Part shown: in pieces, positions 30,751 through 39,371 of the stretch
Layout of the letters: each line of letters begins with the position of its first letter
Numbering within the stretch: the stretch's first letter is position 1
Origin: Granulicella pectinivorans
GTDB lineage: Bacteria > Acidobacteriota > Terriglobia > Terriglobales > Acidobacteriaceae
Reading direction: 5' to 3'
NCBI RefSeq assembly: GCF_900114625.1
Contig: NZ_FOZL01000001.1
Location: 992,001-1,056,000 of the forward strand
Length of the DNA: 64,000 nucleotides
The notes under the pieces: model-generated
What the model was told of the DNA's origin: nothing
Databases searched by the model: none
What the model saw: the letters and a program-made list of their open reading frames with translations, nothing else
Program-made: the position numbers and the translations under genes

Positions 30751-31896
30751 ATGGGAGAACGAAAACATATTCCAGCGTTGGATGGGCTCCGCGGATGCGC
30801 CGTCCTCGCTGTCATGTGCTATCACCTGGGCGGAGGAGTTCAGTCCCACAACCCTGTCGTACACCTGGCCGGGGTTGCGACGCGATACGGCTTTGCGGGG
30901 GTGCAGCTCTTCTTTGTACTCTCCGGATTTTTAATCACCGGCATACTCTGGGACTCCAAGGGATCGGCTTTCTGGTGGCGCAACTTCTTTATGCGGCGCG
31001 CCCTGCGTATCTTCCCGCTGTATTATGCAAGTCTGCTGCTGAACCTGATTGTTTCCGCGCTGTCGGGCCTTGGCTGGATCGCGTTGAGCAGCCTCTGGAT
31101 CTTCGCGCTTTACCTGCAGAACTTTCAGTTCCCAGGCCACCTGCGGGAGCTGGCAGATCACCTCTCACTGCCACTTGCTCACTACTGGTCGCTTGCCGTG
31201 GAGGAGCAGTTTTACCTCATTTGGCCGTTGGTTCTGATGAAAACCCGCACATCCGGGCAGGCCAAGGTATGTTGCCTTGCCGTGGTACTGATCTCTCTCT
31301 GCGTCGATGTGGGCACCGGACTTCACGTGTTGTCGGGCTTGGACTCTTCCTTTCTGGCAAATATGGGAGGTCTCGGTGCCGGCAGTTTTCTTGCCCTGGC
31401 CTATCGGGCACCCTCGTGGCCGCGCGTTATCGTTTGGGGTCCGGCGGTCACCCTCGCGGGTCTCTGCGGGTTTCTGCTTACCGCTCATTTCATGGGGTAT
31501 CAAGCACCCTTGTTTCATCTACCCGTCTTCTGGCTGCTTTTTACGGGGATGCTGATGCTATGTCTGAGACCAGGGCTCCTCACTCGCCTGATGAGTCTGC
31601 CATGGCTGCGCTGGGTAGGCAGGATCAGTTATGGGCTTTATGTCTTTCCTTCTCTTCTGCTTCCTTTGACCTTCTGGCTTGTGGGCCGACTCGTCGGTCC
31701 GGCTCACCGTGAGCTCTATCTCGGTCTCGTCTTCGTGGTTGGCATGTGTGTCAGCTTTGCCGCCGCTACGCTCTCTTTCAACTACTTCGAGGAGCCTATC
31801 CTGAAGCTCAAGAGAAAGTTTCCCGAGGGTACGGGGAAGGTGGCCCGGGCCGAAGTTGCCCAGCGGGTTGAGGCTTCCGGCGCACCGTTTGCCTGA
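30751..31896 (+). CDS. Acyltransferase 3 family membrane protein (OafA/YrhL-like)
   Basis: A 381-residue integral membrane acyltransferase with about ten helices. It begins HIPALDGLRGCAVLAVMCYH, with the catalytic-region His, then GFAGVQLFFVLSGFLITGIL and FFMRRALRIFPLYYASLL, the core motifs of the family. HYWSLAVEEQFYLIWPL follows near residue 150. There is no C-terminal SGNH domain. Members O-acetylate or acylate surface polysaccharides, lipids or peptidoglycan precursors. No glycan cluster surrounds it here. Confidence 0.94.
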   Translation: MGERKHIPALDGLRGCAVLAVMCYHLGGGVQSHNPVVHLAGVATRYGFAGVQLFFVLSGFLITGILWDSKGSAFWWRNFFMRRALRIFPLYYASLLLNLIVSALSGLGWIALSSLWIFALYLQNFQFPGHLRELADHLSLPLAHYWSLAVEEQFYLIWPLVLMKTRTSGQAKVCCLAVVLISLCVDVGTGLHVLSGLDSSFLANMGGLGAGSFLALAYRAPSWPRVIVWGPAVTLAGLCGFLLTAHFMGYQAPLFHLPVFWLLFTGMLMLCLRPGLLTRLMSLPWLRWVGRISYGLYVFPSLLLPLTFWLVGRLVGPAHRELYLGLVFVVGMCVSFAAATLSFNYFEEPILKLKRKFPEGTGKVARAEVAQRVEASGAPFA

Positions 31897-31923
31897 GCGT
31901 CCGCCGGGTTGTTCGGCGACGGG

Positions 31924-34554
31924 TTACGAGACGTGCGGCTGGTTGCGGGGCTGGTACATCCATTTGCTGCGGTCTGCCCCGTTGGCACCGAACTCGTGCA
32001 GGGTGCGGGTGAAGGCGCTGACATCGGCGAGCGTCAACGGCTTCGAATAGAGGTAGCCCTGAGCGGAATCGCATTCGAGGTCGCGGAGCATCGTGGCCTG
32101 ATCGACGGTCTCGACGCCCTCGGCGATGACCTCCATGTTGAGCGAATGCGCCAGGGCGATGATGGCGGTTGTGACCGCGAGCGAGTTGGCATCGGTGAGG
32201 CACTTCGAGACGAAGGAGCGGTCGATCTTGAGGCGGTCGACCTTGAAGCGGGTGATATAGCTCATGTTCGAGAAGCCGGTGCCGAAGTCGTCGATGGCGG
32301 TAGTCACGCCCAGGGCCTGGATGCCCTCGAGGATCTGCAGGGTCTCTTCGGAGTCGCGCATGAGCAGGCCTTCGGTGATCTCCACTTCGAGCGAGCTGGG
32401 CGAGAGTCCGCTGACGCTGAGAGCACGCTCGATGGTCTGTTGGAAGTGGACTCCGTGGACCTGGTTGGGCGACAGGTTGACGGCAACCGAGAGTTCGTAA
32501 CCGACCTCCCGCTGCAACTGGGCGATATCGCGGCACGCGGTCTCCAGGCACCATGCGCCGATATCGGTGATGAGGCCGCTCTCTTCCGCGATGGGGATGA
32601 AGACGCTGGGCAGCACGAGCCCGATACCGGGACGTCGCCAGCGCATCAATGCCTCGACGCCTACAAGGGTGTGGTCGGTCAGCGAAATCTGTGGCTGATA
32701 GACGAGGAAGAGCTCATTGTTGGCGATGGCCTTGCGGAGGGCCGTCTCGAGATGCAGCTTTTCCAGCAGTTTCTTGCCCAGGTCCGGCGTGAAGACCGCA
32801 AGTCCATTGCGCCCCTGCATCTTGCCATGGTCCAGCGCGATATCGGCGTGCTTCAGCAGTTCGTCGGCGGAGCTGGTCTCAGGATAGATGCTGATGCCGA
32901 CGCTGGCGGAGATGACGATCTGATGTCCGTCGGCTGAGATGGGCGGGGCGAAGGAGTCGCGCAGTTTCCTTGCCGTGATTTCCGCCTCGGATCGATCGGC
33001 GAGTCCGTTGAGAATGACGACGAATTGATCGCCGAAGCGAGCCACGGTGTCGGAGTTGCGGCTGGTGGAGCGGAGCCGGAGAGCGACCTCGCGCAGTACG
33101 AGATCGCCCGTGTCGTGGCCGAGTGAATCGTTGATTCGCTTGAACTGGTCGAGGTCGAAGATGAGTACTGCGAACTGGCTGCGGGTGCGTGCGTTGACCT
33201 CGATGGCGGTCTCGATGCTGTCGCGCAGCAGAGAGCGTCCAGGCAGCCCGGTGAGGGGATCGTGATGCGCAATGTGGTAGATGTACTGGTCGGTCTGCTT
33301 GCGGTCCGTCAGGTCATAGGAGGAAGCCATGTAGGCGATGACCGAGCCGCGTTCGTCCTCGATGGTATTGACGTTGACCTGCACCGGAATGCGGAGGTTG
33401 TTGCGGCAGAGGTAAGTCCACTCCCGCTCTTCTTCCAGGCCATGTGCGAGGCGCACTCGCAGCACGGAGCTGTCGGGAGGAACGGTTTCGCCGAACTCTT
33501 CGGTATAGCGTTGCGCGATCTCGGTGAGTTCATTCTGGTCGTGGAGGACGATGATGTTGCGGCCAACGAGTTCCTCCTCGCTGTAGCCCAGCATGATCTG
33601 TCCGGCCGGGTTCACGGACGAGATGGTGCCGTCGGGCTCGGTGATGATGATGGTGAAGGAGGAGCTGGCGACGATGGCCTTGTTGTAGGCGAGCGAGCGC
33701 TTGAGGCTCTGGGTGGAGAGGCGCTCGGCGGTCACGTCGAGACAGGTCACCAGGGCTCCATCGCCCAGCTTCGAGATATGGATGCGCACGAAGGAGCTCT
33801 CGCGCCCGGTGCCGGCGTTCAGGATCCTGGTCTCGGTATCGAAGACCCATGGCTCGCCGGTCTCCACGACCTTGCGGTAGAGCTCGAGGCGCCCGTCGCG
33901 GTAGACATGAGGATTGATCTCGCTGAGCCGCTTGCCGACCAGATGTTCCCGGGAGAGGCCGATCATCTTCTCGGCCGTTGGGTTGGCGAAGACGAAGACG
34001 AAATCGACGATGGCTCCGCTGCGGTCGCGGACGGTATCACACATGAAGATGCTGACAAGCGTGCTTTCCATCGCGGCTGAAAGGCGTGCCTCGTCGCGAA
34101 CGCTGATGGAGGCGCGTTCCAGGATGGAGCTGATACGGCGGTAGTAGAGGGGCAGGCAGCATGCGGTCACCACGGCGAGCGCACCCTCGAAGATGCTCAT
34201 CGCGGTGTCGAGCCAACTATCCGGATAGGCGGCGACGTGTTCCTCAAGGTAGTGGCGCGCGGCGTGCCCGCCACAGAAGAGCAGGAAAGCCAGTGCGATC
34301 GGCTTTACCGGGAGTATCTTCCGCAGGTTATACAGGATGGCGAAGAGCACCGCGGCAAAGGCGGTGTAGCCGAGCCAGAGGAAGAGCTCTGCCGGGGTAT
34401 CGTAGCGCAGAGCGCTCGGTTGGCGGTAGCCTGGGGAGCCAACTGCCCAGTTCCCCAGAAAAAAGAGGCAGCAGGTCGTCGAACCTGCTAGGACAAAGAG
34501 GACCGGCCCAAGCCGCAACTTACGGGTTTGAGTGTGTTCCACCAACATCGGCAT
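31924..34554 (-). CDS. Membrane PAS-GGDEF-EAL protein, degenerate GGDEF with intact EAL
   Basis: An 876-residue signalling protein. The N-terminus has about four helices (~15-145), then two PAS domains (~165-280, ~285-405), a GGDEF domain (~425-585) and EAL domain (~600-860). The GGDEF loop reads RFGDQF, missing one Gly and with Gln for Glu, so cyclase activity is unlikely; the RNSD stretch keeps an I-site-like RxxD. The EAL site is complete: VEALMRWRRP, DDFGTGFSNMSYI, KIDRSFV and AEGVET. The protein should therefore hydrolyse c-di-GMP, with the GGDEF domain as nucleotide sensor. ATG 34554 is preferred; GTG 34587 is in frame. Confidence 0.9.
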   Translation of the reverse strand: MPMLVEHTQTRKLRLGPVLFVLAGSTTCCLFFLGNWAVGSPGYRQPSALRYDTPAELFLWLGYTAFAAVLFAILYNLRKILPVKPIALAFLLFCGGHAARHYLEEHVAAYPDSWLDTAMSIFEGALAVVTACCLPLYYRRISSILERASISVRDEARLSAAMESTLVSIFMCDTVRDRSGAIVDFVFVFANPTAEKMIGLSREHLVGKRLSEINPHVYRDGRLELYRKVVETGEPWVFDTETRILNAGTGRESSFVRIHISKLGDGALVTCLDVTAERLSTQSLKRSLAYNKAIVASSSFTIIITEPDGTISSVNPAGQIMLGYSEEELVGRNIIVLHDQNELTEIAQRYTEEFGETVPPDSSVLRVRLAHGLEEEREWTYLCRNNLRIPVQVNVNTIEDERGSVIAYMASSYDLTDRKQTDQYIYHIAHHDPLTGLPGRSLLRDSIETAIEVNARTRSQFAVLIFDLDQFKRINDSLGHDTGDLVLREVALRLRSTSRNSDTVARFGDQFVVILNGLADRSEAEITARKLRDSFAPPISADGHQIVISASVGISIYPETSSADELLKHADIALDHGKMQGRNGLAVFTPDLGKKLLEKLHLETALRKAIANNELFLVYQPQISLTDHTLVGVEALMRWRRPGIGLVLPSVFIPIAEESGLITDIGAWCLETACRDIAQLQREVGYELSVAVNLSPNQVHGVHFQQTIERALSVSGLSPSSLEVEITEGLLMRDSEETLQILEGIQALGVTTAIDDFGTGFSNMSYITRFKVDRLKIDRSFVSKCLTDANSLAVTTAIIALAHSLNMEVIAEGVETVDQATMLRDLECDSAQGYLYSKPLTLADVSAFTRTLHEFGANGADRSKWMYQPRNQPHVS

Positions 34555-34810
34555 CGTGAACCTGAATGGGTCTTGCGAAGGTAACACGCGCCTGGGAGCG
34601 GGAGCATGAGAAACACAGCTAGAAACGCCAGCCTGCTGCCGGTTTGGAGTCCCCGTTGCGGCAATGGTGTATTCAGGTAAGCGTGTCGAAGCTGGACCGG
34701 AGTGCGCTCACATCTATGTTCTCATTTGACCCGATGATTACCCTATACAACCTACAACTTTTGGGGGATGTATCCGCGTGGATACGATTTTATCGAGGCA
34801 AGCCATAGGG

Positions 34811-36451
34811 TTAGTGCATGGGTGCGTCGCCGGAGGGCGGCTTGATCTTGCCGATGGCGAGCACGATCGGGATCATGCAGGCGCAGAAGACGACAAAGAT
34901 GGAGATGATGTCCAGGTAGGCGAGCATCGAGGACTGGCGGTGCATCTGTTGATAGATAAAGGCTTGTGCCGTGTGGGCGCCAGGCCCGGTGAGCGGGTTT
35001 CCACCGCCATGTCCACCAAAAGCACCCTTCAGGCTCTTGACCTTGTCGACGAAGGCCTGGTTGCCGGCGGTGAGATCGCGGATCATGTAGCTTTCGTGCT
35101 TCTGCGTGCCACGGGCGAGCATGGTGGCGACGAACGCAGTACCGACCGATCCTCCGATGTTGCGTGCGAGGTTGGTGAGGCCGGCCACGTCGTTATTCTG
35201 CGACTGCGGCACGCCGGAGTAGCTGATGGTGTTGATCGGGATGAACAGGAATGCGAGGCCGGAGGCCTGATAGACGCGGACCCACATGATGTACTTGAAG
35301 CTCGAATCGAGCGAGAAGGTCATCATGACGATCATCGAGGTCGACAGGATGAAGAATCCGCCGCAGATGAGGTAGCGCGGGTCGACTTTGCCGATGAGGA
35401 ATCCGACGACCGGCATCATGAGCATGATGCAGATGCCGCCCGGCGAGATCACGAATCCGGCGAGTTCGGCTGTATAGCCGAGTAGCGTCTGGACCATCTG
35501 CGGGATCAGAACGGTGGTGCCGTAGAGCGAGAAGCCCAGCACAAACATCAGCACGAACGGGATGGCGAAGGTCTTGCGTTTAAAGAGCGTCAGGTTGAGA
35601 ATCGGGCGGTTTTTGATCTTGAGCTGGTAGAGCTCCCACACGATGAGGGTGATCAGCGAGATCACGCAGAGCACGGTGAAGAAGACGATGACATGCGAGC
35701 CGAACCAGTCGTCTTCCTGGCCCTTGTCGAGGATGAACTCCAGCGAACCGAAGCCGGTCGCGAGGAGGCCGAAGCCGAGAAAGTCGAGTTTGAGGCCCTC
35801 TCGAGCCGCCTGCTTCACCTGCTTGACGATGTGCGGTGGGTCTTCGACGAGGCGGTTGGTGAGGAAGAGCGACACGATCGCGATGGGGACGTTGATGAAG
35901 AAGATCCATCGCCAGTTATAGTTGTCGGTGATCCAGCCGCCGAGCGAGGGTCCGATGGCGGGGGCGCAGACGACCGCCAAACCATAGAGCGCAAAGGCCT
36001 GTCCACGCTGTTTGGGGGTAAAGGTATCGGCCAGGATGGCCTGTTCGGAGGGTGCGAGTCCGCCTCCGCCTGCGCCCTGCAGGACACGGCAGAAGATGAG
36101 GATCGGCAGCGAGGGGGCGAGGCCGCACATCATCGACGAGATGCCGAAGAGGACGACGCAGATCATGTAGAACTTCTTGCGGCCAATAAAGGTGGTGAGA
36201 TAGGCCGACGCCGGCAGGATCACGGCGTTCGAGACCAGGTAGCTGGTGAGGACCCAGGTGGCTTCGTCCTGCGAAGCGCCGAGCGAGCCCGCGATGTGCG
36301 GCAGGGCCACGTTGGCGATGGAGGAGTCGAGCACCTCCATGAAGGTGGCGAGCGTGACGGTAAGGGCGATGGCCCAAGGGTTGGCGCGGGGCCGCCAGGG
36401 TGCGGGGGCAGAGATCGTCTGCTCGGGTAAGGATGCGGTTGCCGTAGCCAT
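34811..36451 (-). CDS. DHA2-family MFS multidrug exporter (EmrB/QacA type)
   Basis: A 546-residue, 14-helix major facilitator. Family motifs are present: TFMEVLDSSIANVALPHIAGSLGAS (motif D1), TTFIGRKKFYMICVVLFG (motif A) and VLQGAGGGGLAPSEQAIL with GPSLGGWITD (motif C), which marks drug/proton antiporters. No periplasmic adaptor (EmrA) gene is adjacent, which EmrB-type pumps normally need, so the partner may be encoded elsewhere. Divergent from the Xre/RES pair, with 148 bp between. Confidence 0.94.
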   Translation of the reverse strand: MATATASLPEQTISAPAPWRPRANPWAIALTVTLATFMEVLDSSIANVALPHIAGSLGASQDEATWVLTSYLVSNAVILPASAYLTTFIGRKKFYMICVVLFGISSMMCGLAPSLPILIFCRVLQGAGGGGLAPSEQAILADTFTPKQRGQAFALYGLAVVCAPAIGPSLGGWITDNYNWRWIFFINVPIAIVSLFLTNRLVEDPPHIVKQVKQAAREGLKLDFLGFGLLATGFGSLEFILDKGQEDDWFGSHVIVFFTVLCVISLITLIVWELYQLKIKNRPILNLTLFKRKTFAIPFVLMFVLGFSLYGTTVLIPQMVQTLLGYTAELAGFVISPGGICIMLMMPVVGFLIGKVDPRYLICGGFFILSTSMIVMMTFSLDSSFKYIMWVRVYQASGLAFLFIPINTISYSGVPQSQNNDVAGLTNLARNIGGSVGTAFVATMLARGTQKHESYMIRDLTAGNQAFVDKVKSLKGAFGGHGGGNPLTGPGAHTAQAFIYQQMHRQSSMLAYLDIISIFVVFCACMIPIVLAIGKIKPPSGDAPMH

Positions 36452-36560
36452 GTGTAGGTTTGGATGGCCAAGGGTTGCCTGGGATTCAGGATGTTTCGCT
36501 CTGCACCGCGATTGGGGCAGTGATCCGGCGTCCGCGCGGGCGGGAATCAGGGCTCATCTG

Positions 36561-36605
36561 AGCCTGGGATCAGGCTACAATGATCATGAGAGGTGATCCA
36601 TGATC
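36561..36605 (+). promoter_or_regulatory. Promoter of the Xre/RES operon with two palindromes
   Basis: AGCCTG-ggat-CAGGCT (36561-36576) runs into a good -10 hexamer, TACAAT (36576-36581). GATCATG-N10-CATGATC (36582-36605) then covers the transcription start, ribosome site (AGAGGTG) and the antitoxin ATG at 36600. Such a layout suits autorepression by the antitoxin. Confidence 0.6.
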
Positions 36606-37022
36606 GCACCCCAGGCAATTGCGTTGATTCTCGGTCTCGGCGGGAATGTCAGTTCTTTGAGTGAACTGGATGGCGCCGTGTCTCGCGGTTTGTCGAAGCA
36701 ATCGGTCACACGGTTGGTGAGCCGCGCCGCAACCGACGTGAAGGCGGCTCGGGCGTTGCGCGATCAAGTGGTTCCGCTCGCGACATGGAAGCGGACGAAG
36801 GGCAAGCTTTCGGTGGCGGCCAGTGAACGGGCGGAGCGCATGGCGAGAGTACTTGCCTACGCGGAGTACGTGTGGGACGACACAGATCAGGCGCGGGCAT
36901 GGATGAACCGCCCCCATGGTGAGTTACAGGGGCAAACGCCACTCGAAGCGGCGAAGACCGAACTGGGCGCGCGCAGAGTGGAAGACGTGTTGGACAAACT
37001 CTTCTATGGATTGCCGGTCTGA
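36600..37022 (+). CDS. Antitoxin with Xre-like and DUF2384 (MbcA/ParS toxin-binding) domains
   Basis: A 140-residue antitoxin of the RES-Xre type. The N-terminal ~75 residues form the Xre-like helical DNA-binding part. The C-terminal DUF2384 domain (RMARVLAYAEYVWDDTDQARAWMNRPHGELQGQTPLEAAKTELG) is the toxin-binding module. Its TGA overlaps the toxin ATG by one base (TGATG). Palindromes over the promoter suggest autoregulation by the toxin-antitoxin complex. Confidence 0.93.
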   Translation: MIAPQAIALILGLGGNVSSLSELDGAVSRGLSKQSVTRLVSRAATDVKAARALRDQVVPLATWKRTKGKLSVAASERAERMARVLAYAEYVWDDTDQARAWMNRPHGELQGQTPLEAAKTELGARRVEDVLDKLFYGLPV

Positions 37023-37483
37023 TGATCGTTTTTCGCATCGCCGATCGTCGCCGGCCCGGGCTTGACGGTGTGGGAGCCTATTTGAAGGGTGGTCGATGGA
37101 ATTTGCCCGGACGCCGTGTTGTGTACACTGCCGATTCGTATTCGCTCGCTCTTCTTGAAGTACTGGTTCATGCAAGCAGAGATGCGGTGCCAAAGAACCA
37201 GGTCGTGATCAAGATCGAGATTCCCGATGAACTTGCTCTCGAAACGCTGCAACCTCCGTATGTCTCTGGTTGGAAGTCGTACGAACCGGTTGCGAGTTGT
37301 TCGTTCGGCGATGCATGGCTTGAAGAAGGAAGAACGGCGTTCCTGAAAGTTCCGAGTGTCGTTGTCCAAGGGCGTCAGTGGAATGTATTGCTCAATCCCG
37401 AACACGCTGATTTCGCGAAGATTTTGGTTACCGCCCCTGAAGAAATCGAGTGGGATCCTCGTCTCCTTCCTGGAGGGTTCTAG
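37022..37483 (+). CDS. RES-domain toxin (NAD+-degrading)
   Basis: A 153-residue RES-family protein. Characteristic segments are MIVFRIADRR, GAYLKGGRWNLPGRRVVYTADSYSLALLEVLVH and KVPSVVVQGRQWNVLLNPEHADF. The conserved Arg (GGRWN), Glu (LLEVLVH) and Ser (VPSVV) that name the family are all present, so the toxin looks active. Characterised relatives (MbcT, RES of Pseudomonas) deplete cellular NAD+. Start is fixed by the TGATG junction with the antitoxin. Confidence 0.94.
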   Translation: MIVFRIADRRRPGLDGVGAYLKGGRWNLPGRRVVYTADSYSLALLEVLVHASRDAVPKNQVVIKIEIPDELALETLQPPYVSGWKSYEPVASCSFGDAWLEEGRTAFLKVPSVVVQGRQWNVLLNPEHADFAKILVTAPEEIEWDPRLLPGGF

Positions 37484-37539
37484 ATCCGAGTTGCATCGAT
37501 GGGCAGTCCGGCGTGTAATCGGATTTTGCGGGAGGCACG

Positions 37540-38319
37540 ATGCATCCGGATCTTGAGAAGTTGATTGTGTTGCAGCGTTTGGATCTTGAGGCGAAGAGGC
37601 TCAGGGATGAAATCTCGGCGCTGCCGAAGCATGTTGCCGGGTTGTCGGCCAAGCTGGCGGCTCTCGAAGGGCAGAGAGCTGTGGTGGTCGACCTGCTCGC
37701 CAAGGAGGAGGCTCTGCGGCGGCGGCAGGAGTCGGATGTGAAGGACTTCCGGCTGAAGATCGAGAAAGGCCGCAAGAAGGTCGATGCCGCGACGACTTCG
37801 GCGATGGTCGAAGGGTTCGAGCGCGAGATTGCCTTCTCCCAGGGCGAGATCGCGAAGCTCGAGGATGCTGAGCTCGAGAGCATGCTGCGGACCGAGGAGA
37901 TGGAGGCGCAGAAGACGCTCGCCGATGCCGCCGTCGCCGAGGCCAAGGCTACGCTGAGCCGGGAACGTGCCCGTGCGGTCGAGACGATCGACAAGGATAA
38001 GGTGTTGCTGGCTGGGGTCGACACGGAGCGCGAGGTTCTACGGCCGACAATCGGTGAGGCGATTCTGTCGAACTACGATCGGATCGCGAAGGGCAAGGGC
38101 ACCGGACTGGCCGAGGCGCTGAACCAGAAGTGCATGGCGTGCCAGATGATGCTGCGTCCCCAGCGCTGGAACGACATTCGCAATCGTGACAACGAGGACG
38201 AGATCACTACCTGCGAGAGTTGCGGGCGCCTGCTGTACTACGATCCGGCTCGCGATTCGCCGCAGCGCAAGGTGGTCGAGGTGGAGAGCATCGCGGCCCG
38301 CATTGTGCGGTCGCTGTAA
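37540..38319 (+). CDS. C4-type zinc-ribbon protein with long coiled coil
   Basis: A 259-residue protein. Residues ~5-175 are a heptad-rich coiled-coil hairpin (LVLQRLDLEAKRLRDEI, LKIEKGRKKVDA, ERARAVETIDKDK). The C-terminal zinc ribbon carries CMAC (~197-200) and CESC (~225-228). This is the widespread zf-RING_7/CT398-like family; roles proposed for relatives include RNA processing or protein trafficking, but function is not settled. The ATG (37540) lies 56 bp after the toxin gene, on the same strand. Confidence 0.9.
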   Translation: MHPDLEKLIVLQRLDLEAKRLRDEISALPKHVAGLSAKLAALEGQRAVVVDLLAKEEALRRRQESDVKDFRLKIEKGRKKVDAATTSAMVEGFEREIAFSQGEIAKLEDAELESMLRTEEMEAQKTLADAAVAEAKATLSRERARAVETIDKDKVLLAGVDTEREVLRPTIGEAILSNYDRIAKGKGTGLAEALNQKCMACQMMLRPQRWNDIRNRDNEDEITTCESCGRLLYYDPARDSPQRKVVEVESIAARIVRSL

Positions 38320-38343
38320 CGGAAACCGGCGTATGGTGGGTGA

Positions 38344-38877
38344 GTGAGCGCGTTGAAACGAATTTGCATCGATATGGATGAGGTCATTGCGGATGCTGTG
38401 GCGGAGCATCTGTTGCGTTACAACCAGGACCACGATGAGCAGATCTCGAAGGACGATCTGGCCGGGAAGTGGCTGTGGGAGGTCGTGTCCGCGGATCGGC
38501 ACGCGAAGCTCGATGCGTACATGCGCTCCGAGGACTTCTTCGCCGTTCTGGACGTCATGCCCGACGCCCCTCGGGTGATCGAAGCCCTGCAGTCGAAGTA
38601 TGAGGTCTTCATCGCCACCGCGGCGATGGAGGTTCCCACCTCATTCAACGCGAAGTACCTGTGGCTCAAACGGCACTTTCCGTTCATTCCCTCTTCGCAC
38701 ATCGTGTTTTGCGGGGACAAGGGGATTCTGCGCGCCGAATACCTCATCGACGACAACCCGCGGCAGCTCCGGCGGTTCGAAGGCGAGGGGATCTTGTACA
38801 CGTCTCCCCACAATATCCACGTCAAGGGGTACCGGCGTGTGGATAACTGGCTCGATGTGGAACGGATGTTCCTCTAG
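38344..38877 (+). CDS. 5'(3')-deoxyribonucleotidase-like HAD phosphatase (NT5C type)
   Basis: A 177-residue HAD protein starting at GTG. Motif I is ICIDMDEVIAD (nucleophile and acid/base Asp), motif II IATAAM, and the Lys/Asp motifs are in CGDKGILRAEYLIDDNPRQL. The size and cap match bacterial NT5C proteins that dephosphorylate pyrimidine deoxynucleotides. Its TAG stop shares the palindrome CTAG (38874-38877) with the stop of the opposing gene. Confidence 0.9.
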   Translation: MSALKRICIDMDEVIADAVAEHLLRYNQDHDEQISKDDLAGKWLWEVVSADRHAKLDAYMRSEDFFAVLDVMPDAPRVIEALQSKYEVFIATAAMEVPTSFNAKYLWLKRHFPFIPSSHIVFCGDKGILRAEYLIDDNPRQLRRFEGEGILYTSPHNIHVKGYRRVDNWLDVERMFL

Positions 38878-39302
38878 TTGGCGGGTTCCGCGTAGAGACC
38901 GGATTCGAAGGTCCTCAGCGCTTCGTCGTCCCAGGCATGGCTGGACTGACGCCATGTCTCGCCCTGCGCCGCCATAAAGTTCGGGAAGTCGAGCCGGCAG
39001 GATCCGATGCGTTTGGCGAAGTCGAACAGGCCCTGTGCGACGCCGTCGAGGTACATCACCGCCTGCATGCCGTCGCGCGACCACTGGATGCTGGCCAGAC
39101 GCTGCTTTTCGGGGTCGCGGAGGGAACTGACGTTGTAGACGAGCATCGCGTCGACGATCGCGTCATCGTCGGTGCCGCGGGTGCGGTCGCAGGCGTAAAA
39201 ATAAGCGGCAACGCCCTCGTCTTCAAAGACGACGTACCAGGGATAGGTGGACGAATCGGCTGCCAGGTAGGCATCGCCAGGGGTAAAGAGGAGCGACTGC
39301 AT
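38874..39302 (-). CDS. DUF2251-like protein
   Basis: A 142-residue soluble protein: MQSLLFTPGDAYLAADSS, WYVVFEDEGVAAYFYACDRTRG, DAIVDAMLVYNVSSL, SIQWSRDGMQAVMYLDGVAQGLFDF. This matches what I recall of DUF2251, a small family of unknown function. ATG 39302 begins the recognisable domain; the frame stays open far upstream, antisense to the next two genes, which I treat as noise. Divergent from the membrane protein at 39372. Confidence 0.72.
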   Translation of the reverse strand: MQSLLFTPGDAYLAADSSTYPWYVVFEDEGVAAYFYACDRTRGTDDDAIVDAMLVYNVSSLRDPEKQRLASIQWSRDGMQAVMYLDGVAQGLFDFAKRIGSCRLDFPNFMAAQGETWRQSSHAWDDEALRTFESGLYAEPAN

Positions 39303-39371
39303 ATGTCTCCACGATACACTTAGGGCCATGCAGGATGGGATTTTGAACGGCTGTGCGCGGGGGCTTTGTCG

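Noticed and set aside
34745..34810. GTATCC-GCGT-GGATAC hairpin as terminator of the DHA2 exporter gene
   Set aside because: Stem is only 6 bp and no T-tract follows on the minus strand; too weak to call.
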